Assembly: GCA_002270565.1 (NCBI GenBank)
Contig: NQMI01000016.1
Span: 1 to 64,000, forward strand
DNA: 64,000 bases
Origin: Stenocarpella maydis
Lineage: Eukaryota > Ascomycota > Sordariomycetes > Diaporthales > Diaporthaceae
Reading direction: 5' to 3'
In this document: one piece after another, positions 42,391 through 51,437 of the stretch
Layout: each line of letters begins with the position of its first letter
How positions within the stretch are numbered: the first letter of the stretch is position 1
Made by a program: the position numbers and the translations under genes
Notes under the pieces: generated by a model
Told to the model about the DNA's origin: nothing
The model's database searches: none
What the model saw: the letters and a program-made list of their open reading frames with translations, nothing else

Positions 42391-42830
42391 CCGGAAAAAA
42401 TAACAGATACTTTAACTTTAAACCTATTAAACTTACTATAATTTCTAGCCTCTGTTAAACTTATTCTTAAATTATATTCCCTAGCTGTTTATAAGTATTT
42501 TAAACCCATCTCCCAATAAATTACCTTCACCTAGGTACCCTTACGCCTAATCCGGGGGTATATCTTTATTTATACTAAATCAGACTCTTTTCTATATACC
42601 CTTATTATTAGGCTATTTTCCTCTTTAAAACTTATAAAAGTATTGCTTTAAAGCTTTAGAACTTTACTACGTTGCTAGTAGTTGTTATAAAATATATAAC
42701 TATTATAGTATTGAGATATTTATAAAGCTATTAAGTGGATTGTAACTTTAGGTTAGAGCTTATGCTTATTTCGGTTAGACTGAAATAATCCCGTATTATT
42801 TATAATATATTTACGTTACGCGTGTTTGTA
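42391..42830. repeat. AT-rich, RIP-like island
   Basis: About 440 bp that are visibly much richer in A and T than the flanks, dominated by TTA, TAA and TATA words (for example TTTAAACCTATTAAACTTAC), without open frames. The composition fits a repeat copy heavily mutated C-to-T and G-to-A. It begins just after GC-rich words (CGTAGCGGAAAACCCTCCG) that might be a transposon end. Confidence 0.6.
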
Positions 42831-42882
42831 CCCTACGCGACAAAGCCACAGTGTGGCTGTTCCATTCTCGTCATCCCTTCGA

Positions 42883-43140
42883 TCAGATTCTGAAGACAGC
42901 GCGCTTGCTGCAGCCAAGGGATTCGGCTATCTGCTTCTTCGTTAATCTACTTTGGATCATCGTTTCGATCTGGCTGTTTAGTCCCGGTGGGGGGAAAGCT
43001 TGTTGAAATCTTGCATCGTGGCCGAATGCTGAGTCGCGATGGGCCTTAAAAGAAATTTGTGCCTTATATATAAGGTACTTAGCCTCTGAGGGGCATTGGC
43101 CGACCCCACGGCCTAGACGCGTGAAGCAACCCTCGCGCAC
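42883..43140 (-). pseudogene. DDE transposase N-terminal fragment
   Basis: The minus frame ends in GLNSQIETMIQSRLTKKQIA and ESLGCSKRAVFRI, the helix-turn-helix of fungal Tc1/mariner-like DDE transposases. It stops where the catalytic part should begin, so only a fragment remains. It lies between the AT-rich island and the HET gene. Confidence 0.5.
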
Positions 43141-43249
43141 AGGACATTACTTCGTACCGCGGCTTCCAGGGATTGCTACGAGGTAAGCGATATAGTTAAT
43201 GCGTCCGACGAAGTACTGACACGAAGCCACTATCTAGGCGGTCGTAACG

Positions 43250-45202
43250 ATGAATAAAGACGACAAGGATTGGTCACTCTTCCAGCTCAGCCAGCACCAT
43301 CACGCGTCCATCATTTCGCAGCTTGTCGACATAGGCAGCGAACACAACCAAGAAGAGCATATCAAATTTCGCTCTTTCATCCGCAGCCTCCAATGTCTTC
43401 AGCCAAAAGGCATGCAGCTGCGCCGCAGGTCGATCAACGCCTTCCACCAGCGGCGGTACGTCGCGCTTTCCTATACCTGGGGTCGTTCGAAGCACGAAGA
43501 TAAGGAAAGCGGACAGTACTGCGTCGAGAACTGGGATGATCACTGCCTCAGACCTTCAAAAGTTCGGAACTGCGTTCTCGACCGCGCCCTCCGCTACATG
43601 CGCCACGTCGGCGTGCGCTTCCTTTGGATCGATGCTCACTGTATTCGTCAAGACACATGCGGCGTCGACGATTGCGGCCGCCACAATCGCTGTATCGAGA
43701 AACGCGACGCCATACAGGCTATGGACCTCGTCTACCAGCTCAGTGAGCACCCGGTGGCGTTGCTGGGTCGGCCGCTGAGGACCCGATCCGAGCTACACCT
43801 CCTGGCACGGATCCTCTCGGGGGATCTCGTCGACGGCGACGGTGACGGTGACGGCGCATTTCGGCTCTCGGCAGCAACCGCTACTCACGAGGCGAGAGAG
43901 GCACTGCGGCTGCTCAGCAAGATCACACAGGACAGGTGGTGGGAACGTGCATGGACGTTCCAGGAGAACTACCGAGGCGGACCGCGGATGCGGCTGTTAA
44001 TCCGCTACGATCCGCTGCTAAAGTCGCAGAAGCCGCGATACAGTGACTTATTCGGAGAGATACCTGGCGAGCTATGTATACTCTCCATTAAATTCTCCGC
44101 GGAGGCGACGCGGTTGTGCCTGGCGCTCCGCGCAGTGCCAGGGTTGCTGCCGCTGGACGAGCAGCGGATCAATAGTGTGCTCAGGGCGACCGGAAGATAT
44201 GCGCTCATGCTGCACGGGTCGAACTGCATGACCCCGACGGTAATCGCCGACATCGAGACACGCAAGTTGTCGAAGCCGTGGGACCGGCTCGCTCTTGTCG
44301 CCAATTGCTGTCAGTACCCAATACGGCTGGACGGCGGAGCACTCAGCCGGCAACGTCACAGCCCCAGTCTATCAGTGCTAACTATGTGTCTACTGAACGG
44401 CGAGATCCTCGACAACAGCAACGATGACATGACATCAGCGGCCAGGCTGACGGCATCAAAAGTTCTCGAAAGACTGATATTCCGGGCATTCAACGCACCC
44501 GAAGACGACACTCGCCGACTAACGTTCAATAAGAGCTGCCGGCTGACCGATATAAAATTGACAGCGGGCGGCGTCGAGGCGTGGGGCCACCTGTGGAAGC
44601 TGGGCCGCGTCGTCGATACCGCAAGGTTCCCGCGGGAGTTGCCCTGGATCGACGAACCAAGAGGCCGTCTGACATTGGGCCAGCGGAAGCGCCTGCTGCA
44701 GCTCATGCTCAACCTATCCAGGCTAGGCTACCGCCTGCTCGCCAGCCGAATCGACAAGTACCTCGCCGCCGACGCTTGTGCGGGTGAAGAGTACACTTCC
44801 TTCACTGATATGTATCTCCATCGCATGGCTGCTGAGCTGGCGGCGGCGATCCGGGCAGGCCGGAAGCTGAGGTTAGGTAGCATATGGGACAAATCGGGGC
44901 GGCCGGCTCCGTACCGTGCCGTCTTCGTGTGCTCGAACCAGGGGAGCGACGGGCCGTATCCGCTGCCGGAGGCTTTTGTCTTCACGTCGGCGCGGCAGGG
45001 CGATCCTGGCTCGCAGACACATGACGCCAACGATATTGACTGCCACGTCTCGCTCGGGGTCGACAAGGAACAGCTAGGAGGCGGCGGCGTGCCGCAACTC
45101 CGCGTTCGCAGCTGGATACTCGGAATGTGCTTCTTCGAGGGTTGTGAGCGCAGGATGGTGGTATTTCCCTGGCCGCGAGCGTTGCAAGCTGTTAAACCGT
45201 AG
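43250..45202 (+). CDS. HET-domain protein (650 aa)
   Basis: Single exon from ATG 43250. HET signature blocks: QRRYVALSYTWG at about 67-78, VGVRFLWIDAHCIRQDTC at about 119-136 with EKRDAIQAMDLVYQLSEHPVAL, and WERAWTFQENYRGG about 230-243. The block between the second and third parts carries an Asp-Gly repeat (VDGDGDGDG), probably a surface loop. The C-terminal ~400 residues (KPWDRLALVANCCQYPIRL, TFNKSCRLTDIKL) belong to a subclass of HET proteins with a long helical region. Intact. Expected role: allorecognition or programmed cell death signalling. It is bordered by transposon fragments and by a pair of related ~45-bp segments. Confidence 0.9.
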   Translation: MNKDDKDWSLFQLSQHHHASIISQLVDIGSEHNQEEHIKFRSFIRSLQCLQPKGMQLRRRSINAFHQRRYVALSYTWGRSKHEDKESGQYCVENWDDHCLRPSKVRNCVLDRALRYMRHVGVRFLWIDAHCIRQDTCGVDDCGRHNRCIEKRDAIQAMDLVYQLSEHPVALLGRPLRTRSELHLLARILSGDLVDGDGDGDGAFRLSAATATHEAREALRLLSKITQDRWWERAWTFQENYRGGPRMRLLIRYDPLLKSQKPRYSDLFGEIPGELCILSIKFSAEATRLCLALRAVPGLLPLDEQRINSVLRATGRYALMLHGSNCMTPTVIADIETRKLSKPWDRLALVANCCQYPIRLDGGALSRQRHSPSLSVLTMCLLNGEILDNSNDDMTSAARLTASKVLERLIFRAFNAPEDDTRRLTFNKSCRLTDIKLTAGGVEAWGHLWKLGRVVDTARFPRELPWIDEPRGRLTLGQRKRLLQLMLNLSRLGYRLLASRIDKYLAADACAGEEYTSFTDMYLHRMAAELAAAIRAGRKLRLGSIWDKSGRPAPYRAVFVCSNQGSDGPYPLPEAFVFTSARQGDPGSQTHDANDIDCHVSLGVDKEQLGGGGVPQLRVRSWILGMCFFEGCERRMVVFPWPRALQAVKP

Positions 45203-46207
45203 GGGGGGGGGGTCCGAAGGAGATGGGGGATCGTCTAATTTATACAGTAAACACGTACAGTACTGTAATTCTTCCCGGATTCTTTCGAATTTAACCACCA
45301 GTTTGCCATGCCGCAAGGACAGCCAATCATGAAGCCGGTTGAACCTTGCATTGTGGCCGGATGCTAGAAGTCATGTGGTGGGCCTGGGAGCTTGATGCCC
45401 TTACACCGGCCCACGGTGCGCGACGTAGGCTCTCTGGCCCGACCCGAGTGCGCTGTGGTGCGCAGGCAGCAACGCAGCCCCTCCGCAGGTCCTGCACAAG
45501 TAAAATGCAGAACTGCATCTTCGCTTCTCTCTCTTCTTCTCTTTGACTTCAAATTTTGCCCATGGTAGCTACTAAAGTCCATCTTTCCAAGATGTGTGAG
45601 AGAACGTACTCTAAAAATATGAGCGTGGTGATTGGGAGAACGAGGATTTCACCTTAAAGCTTGCGATGACCAGACCAAGGCCGGCTACCAAGTCAACGAG
45701 AAGCCTTTGGGTTCGAAGAGATTCAAGGGAAAATGTGGCAAGCCTAACTGCAGGAACCCGTAAACTGAGTCTGTAAGTCCAGTCTAGCACCGCAATGTTC
45801 TATCCTGTAGAATTGAAGCAGAGTCTAGGAACGAGAAGTGCTCCGAAGCAGTCGCTGTTCGTCGAGCTGCTCGCAGACGACGTTGCCGAAGTCACAGAAA
45901 TCGCACTCTCTTTACAACGAAACTAGTGCGCGAAATTTATACTGCAGCTCGTTGCTCTAGTATTGTCTAGCAATCCACAGAAGGAACGAGACCTTGCACC
46001 AGGTGTTTATAGAGCCCGCCTTATCCCCGACGATCGGGTTGTGTTTACGAGGAAGTAGGCTGGCTTCTCTGCGAGCCGAGGGATACAGATATCCTAGAAC
46101 AGGAGATACAAGATCTGAAGTTGAAGACCTATCTCACATTATAAAGTTAATATTATCACGAGATTCGTAGTCTGGTCATAGAACCATCCTACATCTAACT
46201 CGTGAAG
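45203..46207. other. intergenic with relics
   Basis: Begins with a poly-G run at 45202-45211 and a ~45-bp segment (45339-45385) related to 43003-43047. A short plus frame at about 45661-45762 (ACDDQTKAGYQVNEKPLGS, KCGKPNCRNP) looks protein-like but has no start. No intact gene is supported. Confidence 0.45.
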
Positions 46208-46730
46208 TTACCTGTCGGTACAGAACTCCCTCACAATATCCACCAAAACCCCCCCAGTGCTCTTCTTATCAAACATCTGTCCGTGATGGAATTCTGGAAA
46301 CCACAACACATTCAAGTTGTTGCTTTTCCATTCTCCATTCTCCCAATCTTCAGTGGCTAAAGACCAGTCATCTCCACCTGTCAGATACGCCCTGATCATT
46401 TTTGTATTGACGATCAGGTCATTGCCAACCAGAGAGACAGCCAGGCGATGGTCCCGGATATCTTCCTTCCATAATATGTTGTCCGCCCAGAAAAAGCACC
46501 GAAACAAAGTATGCGCGACGCCTATGTCTTTAGAGCCAAAATAGGAGAGCAGGTATTCTTTGGCCGTAGTTGGATTTCGGCAAATCTACCAGATGAGATT
46601 AGCTGAGATTTATTAAAGGCAGGAACGGCGAAGACGTTACAAAATTATACGCCACGTCAGGATGATGTAGAGGAAATGTGACCGGATCAATGAATAGCAT
46701 CGGTCCAATCTTCGGTGCAATCTTCGGCAG
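46208..46730 (-). pseudogene. alpha/beta-hydrolase family 3' remnant
   Basis: Two exons can be read, 46730-46641 and 46585-46208, joined by a 55-nt phase-0 intron: KIGPMLFIDPVTFPLHHPDV, then AYNF/ICRNPTTAKEYLLSYF, GVAHTLFRCFFWADNILW, DHRLAVSLVGNDLIVNT and a C-terminal LWFPEFHHGQMFD with the conserved His region. This matches the last ~155 residues of a fungal alpha/beta-hydrolase family. Immediately upstream is an in-frame TGA (46733-46731) and the nucleophile-elbow part is missing, so it is 5'-truncated. The surviving part has no internal stops. Confidence 0.65.
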
Positions 46731-47156
46731 TCATGCCCTGAGCACTCACTCCGTCTCTGTGAAGTCGGGAGAGGATAGCTTGAGCACACACGCGCGCACG
46801 TGCAGACATACACTCTCTCACACCCAGAGGTGGCATCTAACCCTGATTCCTTGGTGGACATCTGCTCAGGGGTTAGGAAGCCGAGCTGGAGCGGATAGTG
46901 AAGCGTGTGCCGGCCACGGAGGATCCAGATTATGTTATTTCTAAGCTTGATGTCAAACAGCACCCTAGGCACAACACCCTCCGCGACTTCCATAAGGGCC
47001 AGAACGCTATAATTATGGAGGACCTTGCTCGCTTTGCAGGATCTAAAGTCAAGTCCACGGTCTGACTGCCGACGGGCCCAGCAATGCCCGCAACGCCGCA
47101 ACCCCTCCTCCTTACGAAGAAGCACAATCGCCCCCACCTTTCCTCTTCGTACAACA

Positions 47157-47202
47157 GCCTCCCAAGAAGCGGCGGGTTACTACAGATGTAAGCACTGAGA
47201 TG
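47157..47202 (+). repeat. direct repeat, copy 1
   Basis: A 46-bp segment starting GCCTCCCAAGAAGCGGCGGG, repeated imperfectly at 47226-47274 with a 23-bp spacer; encodes PPKKRRVTTDVSTEM in one frame. Confidence 0.7.
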
Positions 47203-47225
47203 TCAACTAATATCTGCGCATAAAA

Positions 47226-47274
47226 GCCTCCCAACAAGCGGCAGCGGGTTAGCGCAGATGCGAGCACTACTATG
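47226..47274 (+). repeat. direct repeat, copy 2
   Basis: A 49-bp imperfect copy of 47157-47202 (one 3-bp insertion, several substitutions); encodes PPNKRQRVSADASTTM. Confidence 0.7.
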
Positions 47275-47805
47275 TTACCCGATATTAGAGGGCGACTGAC
47301 GATGAGTCCAAGCAGGCATAAGGTTGCTTATGGCTCTCGGATCGGCCGCGTGAGCAGAATTGGCAGTTGCCAGCGAGTTGTCGCCAAATGACTGCGAATA
47401 GCCAGGAGAGGGGTATGCTTGGGGTGATGATAGACCGAAGTTATTATGTTCTGTACGAGGACGTTTGGAAGGCATCAGACTGGCAACAGCCGAGTTAGTC
47501 TGCCGGGCCTCCTGCTCCATCGATAGGACGAGTGTTGCGAGTGTTGGATGGGGTTCCACCTCGTTGAGCTTCACCGCAAACTTCTTCTTTTTACTAAGTG
47601 GCAGGCGGTTCAGCGCAGCAAACTGTCGCCGTCGATTGGCCTGCGCATCGACGTTTGCGGTTGTCGGACTGACAACGAAATATGCCACCCAGGCCTTGAA
47701 GCCAGACTTGAGGAAAGGGCGGGATGTGTTGTGACTCGGTGCGAATAGAGTCCAGGCTCTCCGGTAGACAATTTTGAGTTTCGCTAAGCCAGCTTTGTGT
47801 GGCAC
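47275..47805 (-). pseudogene. 5'-truncated ORF of unknown family
   Basis: A 176-codon minus frame that lacks an ATG (it is bounded upstream by a TGA). Residues read as a plausible protein: SRPFLKSGFKAWVAYFVVSP, RRRQFAALNRLPLSKKKKFAV, LNEVEPHPTLATLVLSMEQE and a Ser/Pro-rich tail with MPSKRPRTEH, which resembles a nuclear signal. I cannot name the family. It sits in a graveyard of broken genes, so it is probably a remnant. Confidence 0.35.
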
Positions 47806-48517
47806 GCTAGCACGCGGGTCTCACAGGGTGGCACAACAGCAAAGCGATTCGTCTATCACAATGTCAACTTTATTTTGCGCGGTGTACGAGAATAATCGTA
47901 TCTATGGTTTAGCTTTGGTCTTCTATTTACCACATTCCAAAAGGATGATGTAGGTATGAGGTTACGAGCACTGAAAACTGTGAGGAGATTGCCCGGATTT
48001 AACACCGGAGACCTGGCGGATACTTGTCGCAGTAAGGACAAGATCCTCCAAGGGTATTTTTTTCTTGTTGGCGACGGTACACACCTGTATAAATCCTATG
48101 GTTCTATGGCGTCGTATCTCGGGTGTATGATATGCCCCGTATCTTGATAACCTTGGAATTCATTCTGAAGAGATTAGGAGTAATAGTCCACGTCCACCTG
48201 TTATCGGCCACTGCGCGAGCAATCGTTCCTACCCAGTCAGTCATAGCCATGCACGTATTACAGCGACCGATCCTGCCGAAACCACCAAATGCAGACGATC
48301 CCCGTGGGGCTGAGGGTCCTGGGAGTGGCCTACTAGTGATACAACAACAGCTGGTTCTGCCGCGGTGCAGGAAAAATATAAGGGCAGCGTATGAGACGTG
48401 CTGCAAGTTCAAGGTTAGGTATGCAAGCCCTGAATAATACAATAGGGTCCGTTAGTAACACATAACCGAGCTGGTCTGCTACTACTGACGCGAGGTTGTG
48501 TGTGTGTGTGTATATAG
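47806..48517. other. no gene recognised
   Basis: About 0.7 kb with short frames on both strands that show no domain. A (GT)n microsatellite lies at 48496-48511 immediately before the regulator pseudogene; it could be the end of an intron (TATATAG acceptor-like). Confidence 0.45.
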
Positions 48518-50948
48518 GTGTTCAGGCGAGCGCCCGATCTGCTTGCGCTGCTAGACACAAGGCCAGGAGTGCGTCTACCTCGCTAACCACGCTGAAACCC
48601 AGGTCCAGGCCCTGAAGCGCAAGCACGATGAGTTAGAGCAGGAGAACGTTGTTTACAGGGAGCTATACCGGCTCCTTATTACAGTAGGTAAGGCTGAGTT
48701 GCTGGATATACTGCGGCGGCTGTGCGCTGGCACCGACGTTGAGGTAGTTGTTTGCCGGGTTCAGGAAGGCGGCCTATTCCTATAGCTGGCCCTAAGGCTA
48801 GAGTTACAGCTCCGGTATTAGTTCCCCTACCTCCCCTTTATGTCTGCCGCTCTGCAGACCCCTGATAACTCGTACCTCGAGTCCTCCTTATACAACCGCG
48901 CTGCGCAGGGCTCCGCCTGGGCCCCGGACATGCAGCAGGAGATGTTGATTGCCGCTAAGAATGTCCGTGCCAGGAGCAACGGCCCTATGCATACAAGGTT
49001 GTACCACGCTGCGAAGCTTGTGGATGGGCGGCTAGTGACTGTTAAGGCGTTGAACTGAACCTCGGTGAACACTAACAACAACTTATTCAGGCGGCTGCTG
49101 TGGGCCTACCTTACTTATAAGTACTGCGTTGCCTTAGCGTTCCAGAAAGACTACTTTTTATATAATCTGGCCTGTAACAAAGGTCATCTATACTCACCAC
49201 TATTTGTTAACTCAGTTATAGCGATAGAAAGCGTATACATTTTAAACACAACACGTAAACTTTGTCTGATGTAAGGGGTATTCCTAACTAATTCAAAACA
49301 AACAACTAGCACTGCCACTATAGCAACCCTTTCCGGTTACAACTTTAGAACCCTTAGAATATTAGCTATAGATTCCTGATAGAGGCTAGGCGGCTTTGGG
49401 AGCTGAAGAATCTTAAAAATATAAGGCTTACCACTTTCCAAGCTACAATGCTCCTAAGTCTGGCATATAACAACCACGGTATAAGTGAGTGTAGAAGCTA
49501 TGGGCGGCGCTATGTAGACCACAAAACACACACACCCTCTATAGTCTCTTATCTCTCAAGTTATGTGCATCTAAGGGAACACTTAACAGAGATACTTAGC
49601 GCGTTTGCCTGCTGAATCTTAACCTCTCCTAAACAAAATCAGCGACATCTTTATCCGGTATACTGTATCAATAGCTAAAAAGATAAACCTATTTAGACCC
49701 ACCCAAAACCCTAAAAGTATTAGGATATAATAGGTGCGAGAGTTTACAGTGTAGGCTTTTTTTTAACTTTCAAACATAAGTTAGCCCAGCGGATAGTAAA
49801 AAAATGCCGGTAACAACCCCTTTATAAAATCAATCAAACTAATCTGCAGAAAAAAGAGAAAAAAAAGGAAAACATAATACCCAGGACTGTATTCGCTAAT
49901 AGGGGAGTGGGGGCTTGCTATAAGGTTAGCAGGATATTACTTTATACGGCGCGTATGGCTGAGTAAAGCCCCTGAGGTGCCGCTGCCAGATCTAGACGCG
50001 GACTCAGCCTAATACAGCGAGTTCGCCCTCGTGTACCCACCTAGTACATCGGCTACGCCTATATGTTAGCTGTAGATGTTCTAGGCTATATACGGCCTGC
50101 GCGTCATTATAAACGAGGTTGCGTTCAAGGCCTTCTATAACTACCACCTGTAGGCGGTTGGGGGGATGCTGTAGTGCAAGGCGCTTAAGATAAAGGCGCG
50201 GCTCTAAGGGTGGTTTACTGCTTTACTAACACCCTTGCAGCCTAAAATAGCTGTATTTTTAAGCCAGCTGAAACTCCAGTACGCCGAAATCCGTCCCACC
50301 TACTAATCCTACTGTCAGGTAACAATAAGTCTAACAGCCCAGCCCAGCCTTAAGTACTTCGCCTTACATATTACGCTAGCCATAACGGTAATCAAGAAGC
50401 AGGCCGAGATCTACGCGATGACAGAGCTAGAGCACACCGGCGCCGGCGGTAGCAGCAGCAACAATAGCAGCGACGGCGACGCGCCTCTTATTACGCATAT
50501 GGGGCCCCCGGCGATGCGCAACCTCAAGACGGTCGCGCGGCTGTACTATATGCGGCACGGGTTCGAGGCGTGTGACAGCGCGCTGGCGTACTTCCTATCG
50601 CTGCTGGCGAGCATCTCGCTGCGGGCGCTCGAGGGCGGGGGGAATGGGGCGCGGCTGGCGGCGGGCTGGGGGTCGCCTGAGGTGCTGCGGTCGACGCTGA
50701 TCCTCGCTATGAAGGGCCTGCACGACCAGGGCCAGCACCTGCACATGTGCAAGGTGCTGTTCCGGCTGCTGCGGGACCGCCTGAGGCCGGCTGAGGCGGA
50801 CATACTAGGGCGGTTCGTTATCTCGTCTGGGGAGGGAGCTGGTGGAGGCGGTAATGGGGGTGGAGGGGAGGGGGAGGGGAGCGAGGCGGACCTGGCGCTA
50901 CGAGGTCGAGGTTCCCTCTGCCGGTTGCCAATATGGGAGAGGGTTTGA
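48518..50948 (+). pseudogene. Zn2Cys6 transcription regulator, RIP-inactivated
   Basis: One reading frame carries a fungal binuclear-cluster regulator over 2.4 kb. It starts inside the zinc cluster (CSGERPICLRC, then QECVYL), continues with QALKRKHDELEQENVVYREL, a linker (LLDILRRL..GTDVEVVV), DNSYLESSLYN, then LFRRLLWAYLTYKYCVAL, FQKDYFL, and in the distal part LPDLDADSA, KYFALHITLAI and finally LYYMRHGFEACDSALAYFLS with LILAMKGLHDQGQHLHMCK, the conserved end of this regulator family. Stops at 48552, 48783 and 48819 (TAG), 49056 (TGA), 49272 (TAA) and many more in the AT-rich middle (49280-50330) all leave the frame unchanged; CAG-to-TAG, CAA-to-TAA and TGG-to-TGA/TAG changes explain most. 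The last 530 bp (50418-50948) remain GC-rich and open. The N-terminal start is missing. Not functional. Confidence 0.75.
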
Positions 50949-51437
50949 ACGGTTCGATACTGGAGAACCTGGTCGAGAAGTACCAGGCCGCCAGCAGCTC
51001 GAGCAGCTCGTCTGGCGACAGCCAGGAGGAGACTACGGTGGCGTGATGGAGGCCCCCCCTCAATATGGAACTGATCCTGATGATGTTTAGACTGGATGGT
51101 ATTTCAAGGTCTTGAAGCCAGATGCGCCAATTAAGTTGTCCGGCTCTGACCCCTCTTTGAAAGCTTATGGCGCTGAGCTTGAATCTATCACTATCTGTGT
51201 ACATGTTGCGTATCAGTGCCACCGGACTTTGCGCCCTGCCGTTGAATTATATTGTTCTAGTTTGTCGATTCTCATTTCGTTCTAACTTGTTAGCAGGCAT
51301 TGTGGTCTCTGCGTCATTATTTACTAACCTTTTGGTTCAGACTGTGCTGCACGGCTGATGCGAGTCGGATCATAATCTCTGACGGCAGTTTCCAACTCGC
51401 GTAACACGTTACCAACCTATACCCGTTGTTAACTACC
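50949..51437. other. convergent 3' region
   Basis: About 490 bp between the regulator relic and the kinase gene. Just past the kinase stop the minus strand has a good donor-like GTAAGG, so a further short 3' exon is possible, but it would end within a few codons. No other feature seen. Confidence 0.5.

Larger units (their letters stand above)
46878..47290 (+). pseudogene. unrecognised degenerate ORF
   Basis: A plus frame from about 46880 reads EAELERIVKRVPATEDPDYV, KLDVKQHPRHNTLRDFHKGQ, IIMEDLARFAGSKVKS up to a TGA near 47062; after a shift a second segment reads QQPPKKRRVTTDVSTEM and, beyond a TAA at 47221, KPPNKRQRVSADASTTM. The second part contains two nuclear-localisation-like cassettes in a tandem repeat. 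I do not recognise the family. Coding character is an impression from residue composition. Confidence 0.3.
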
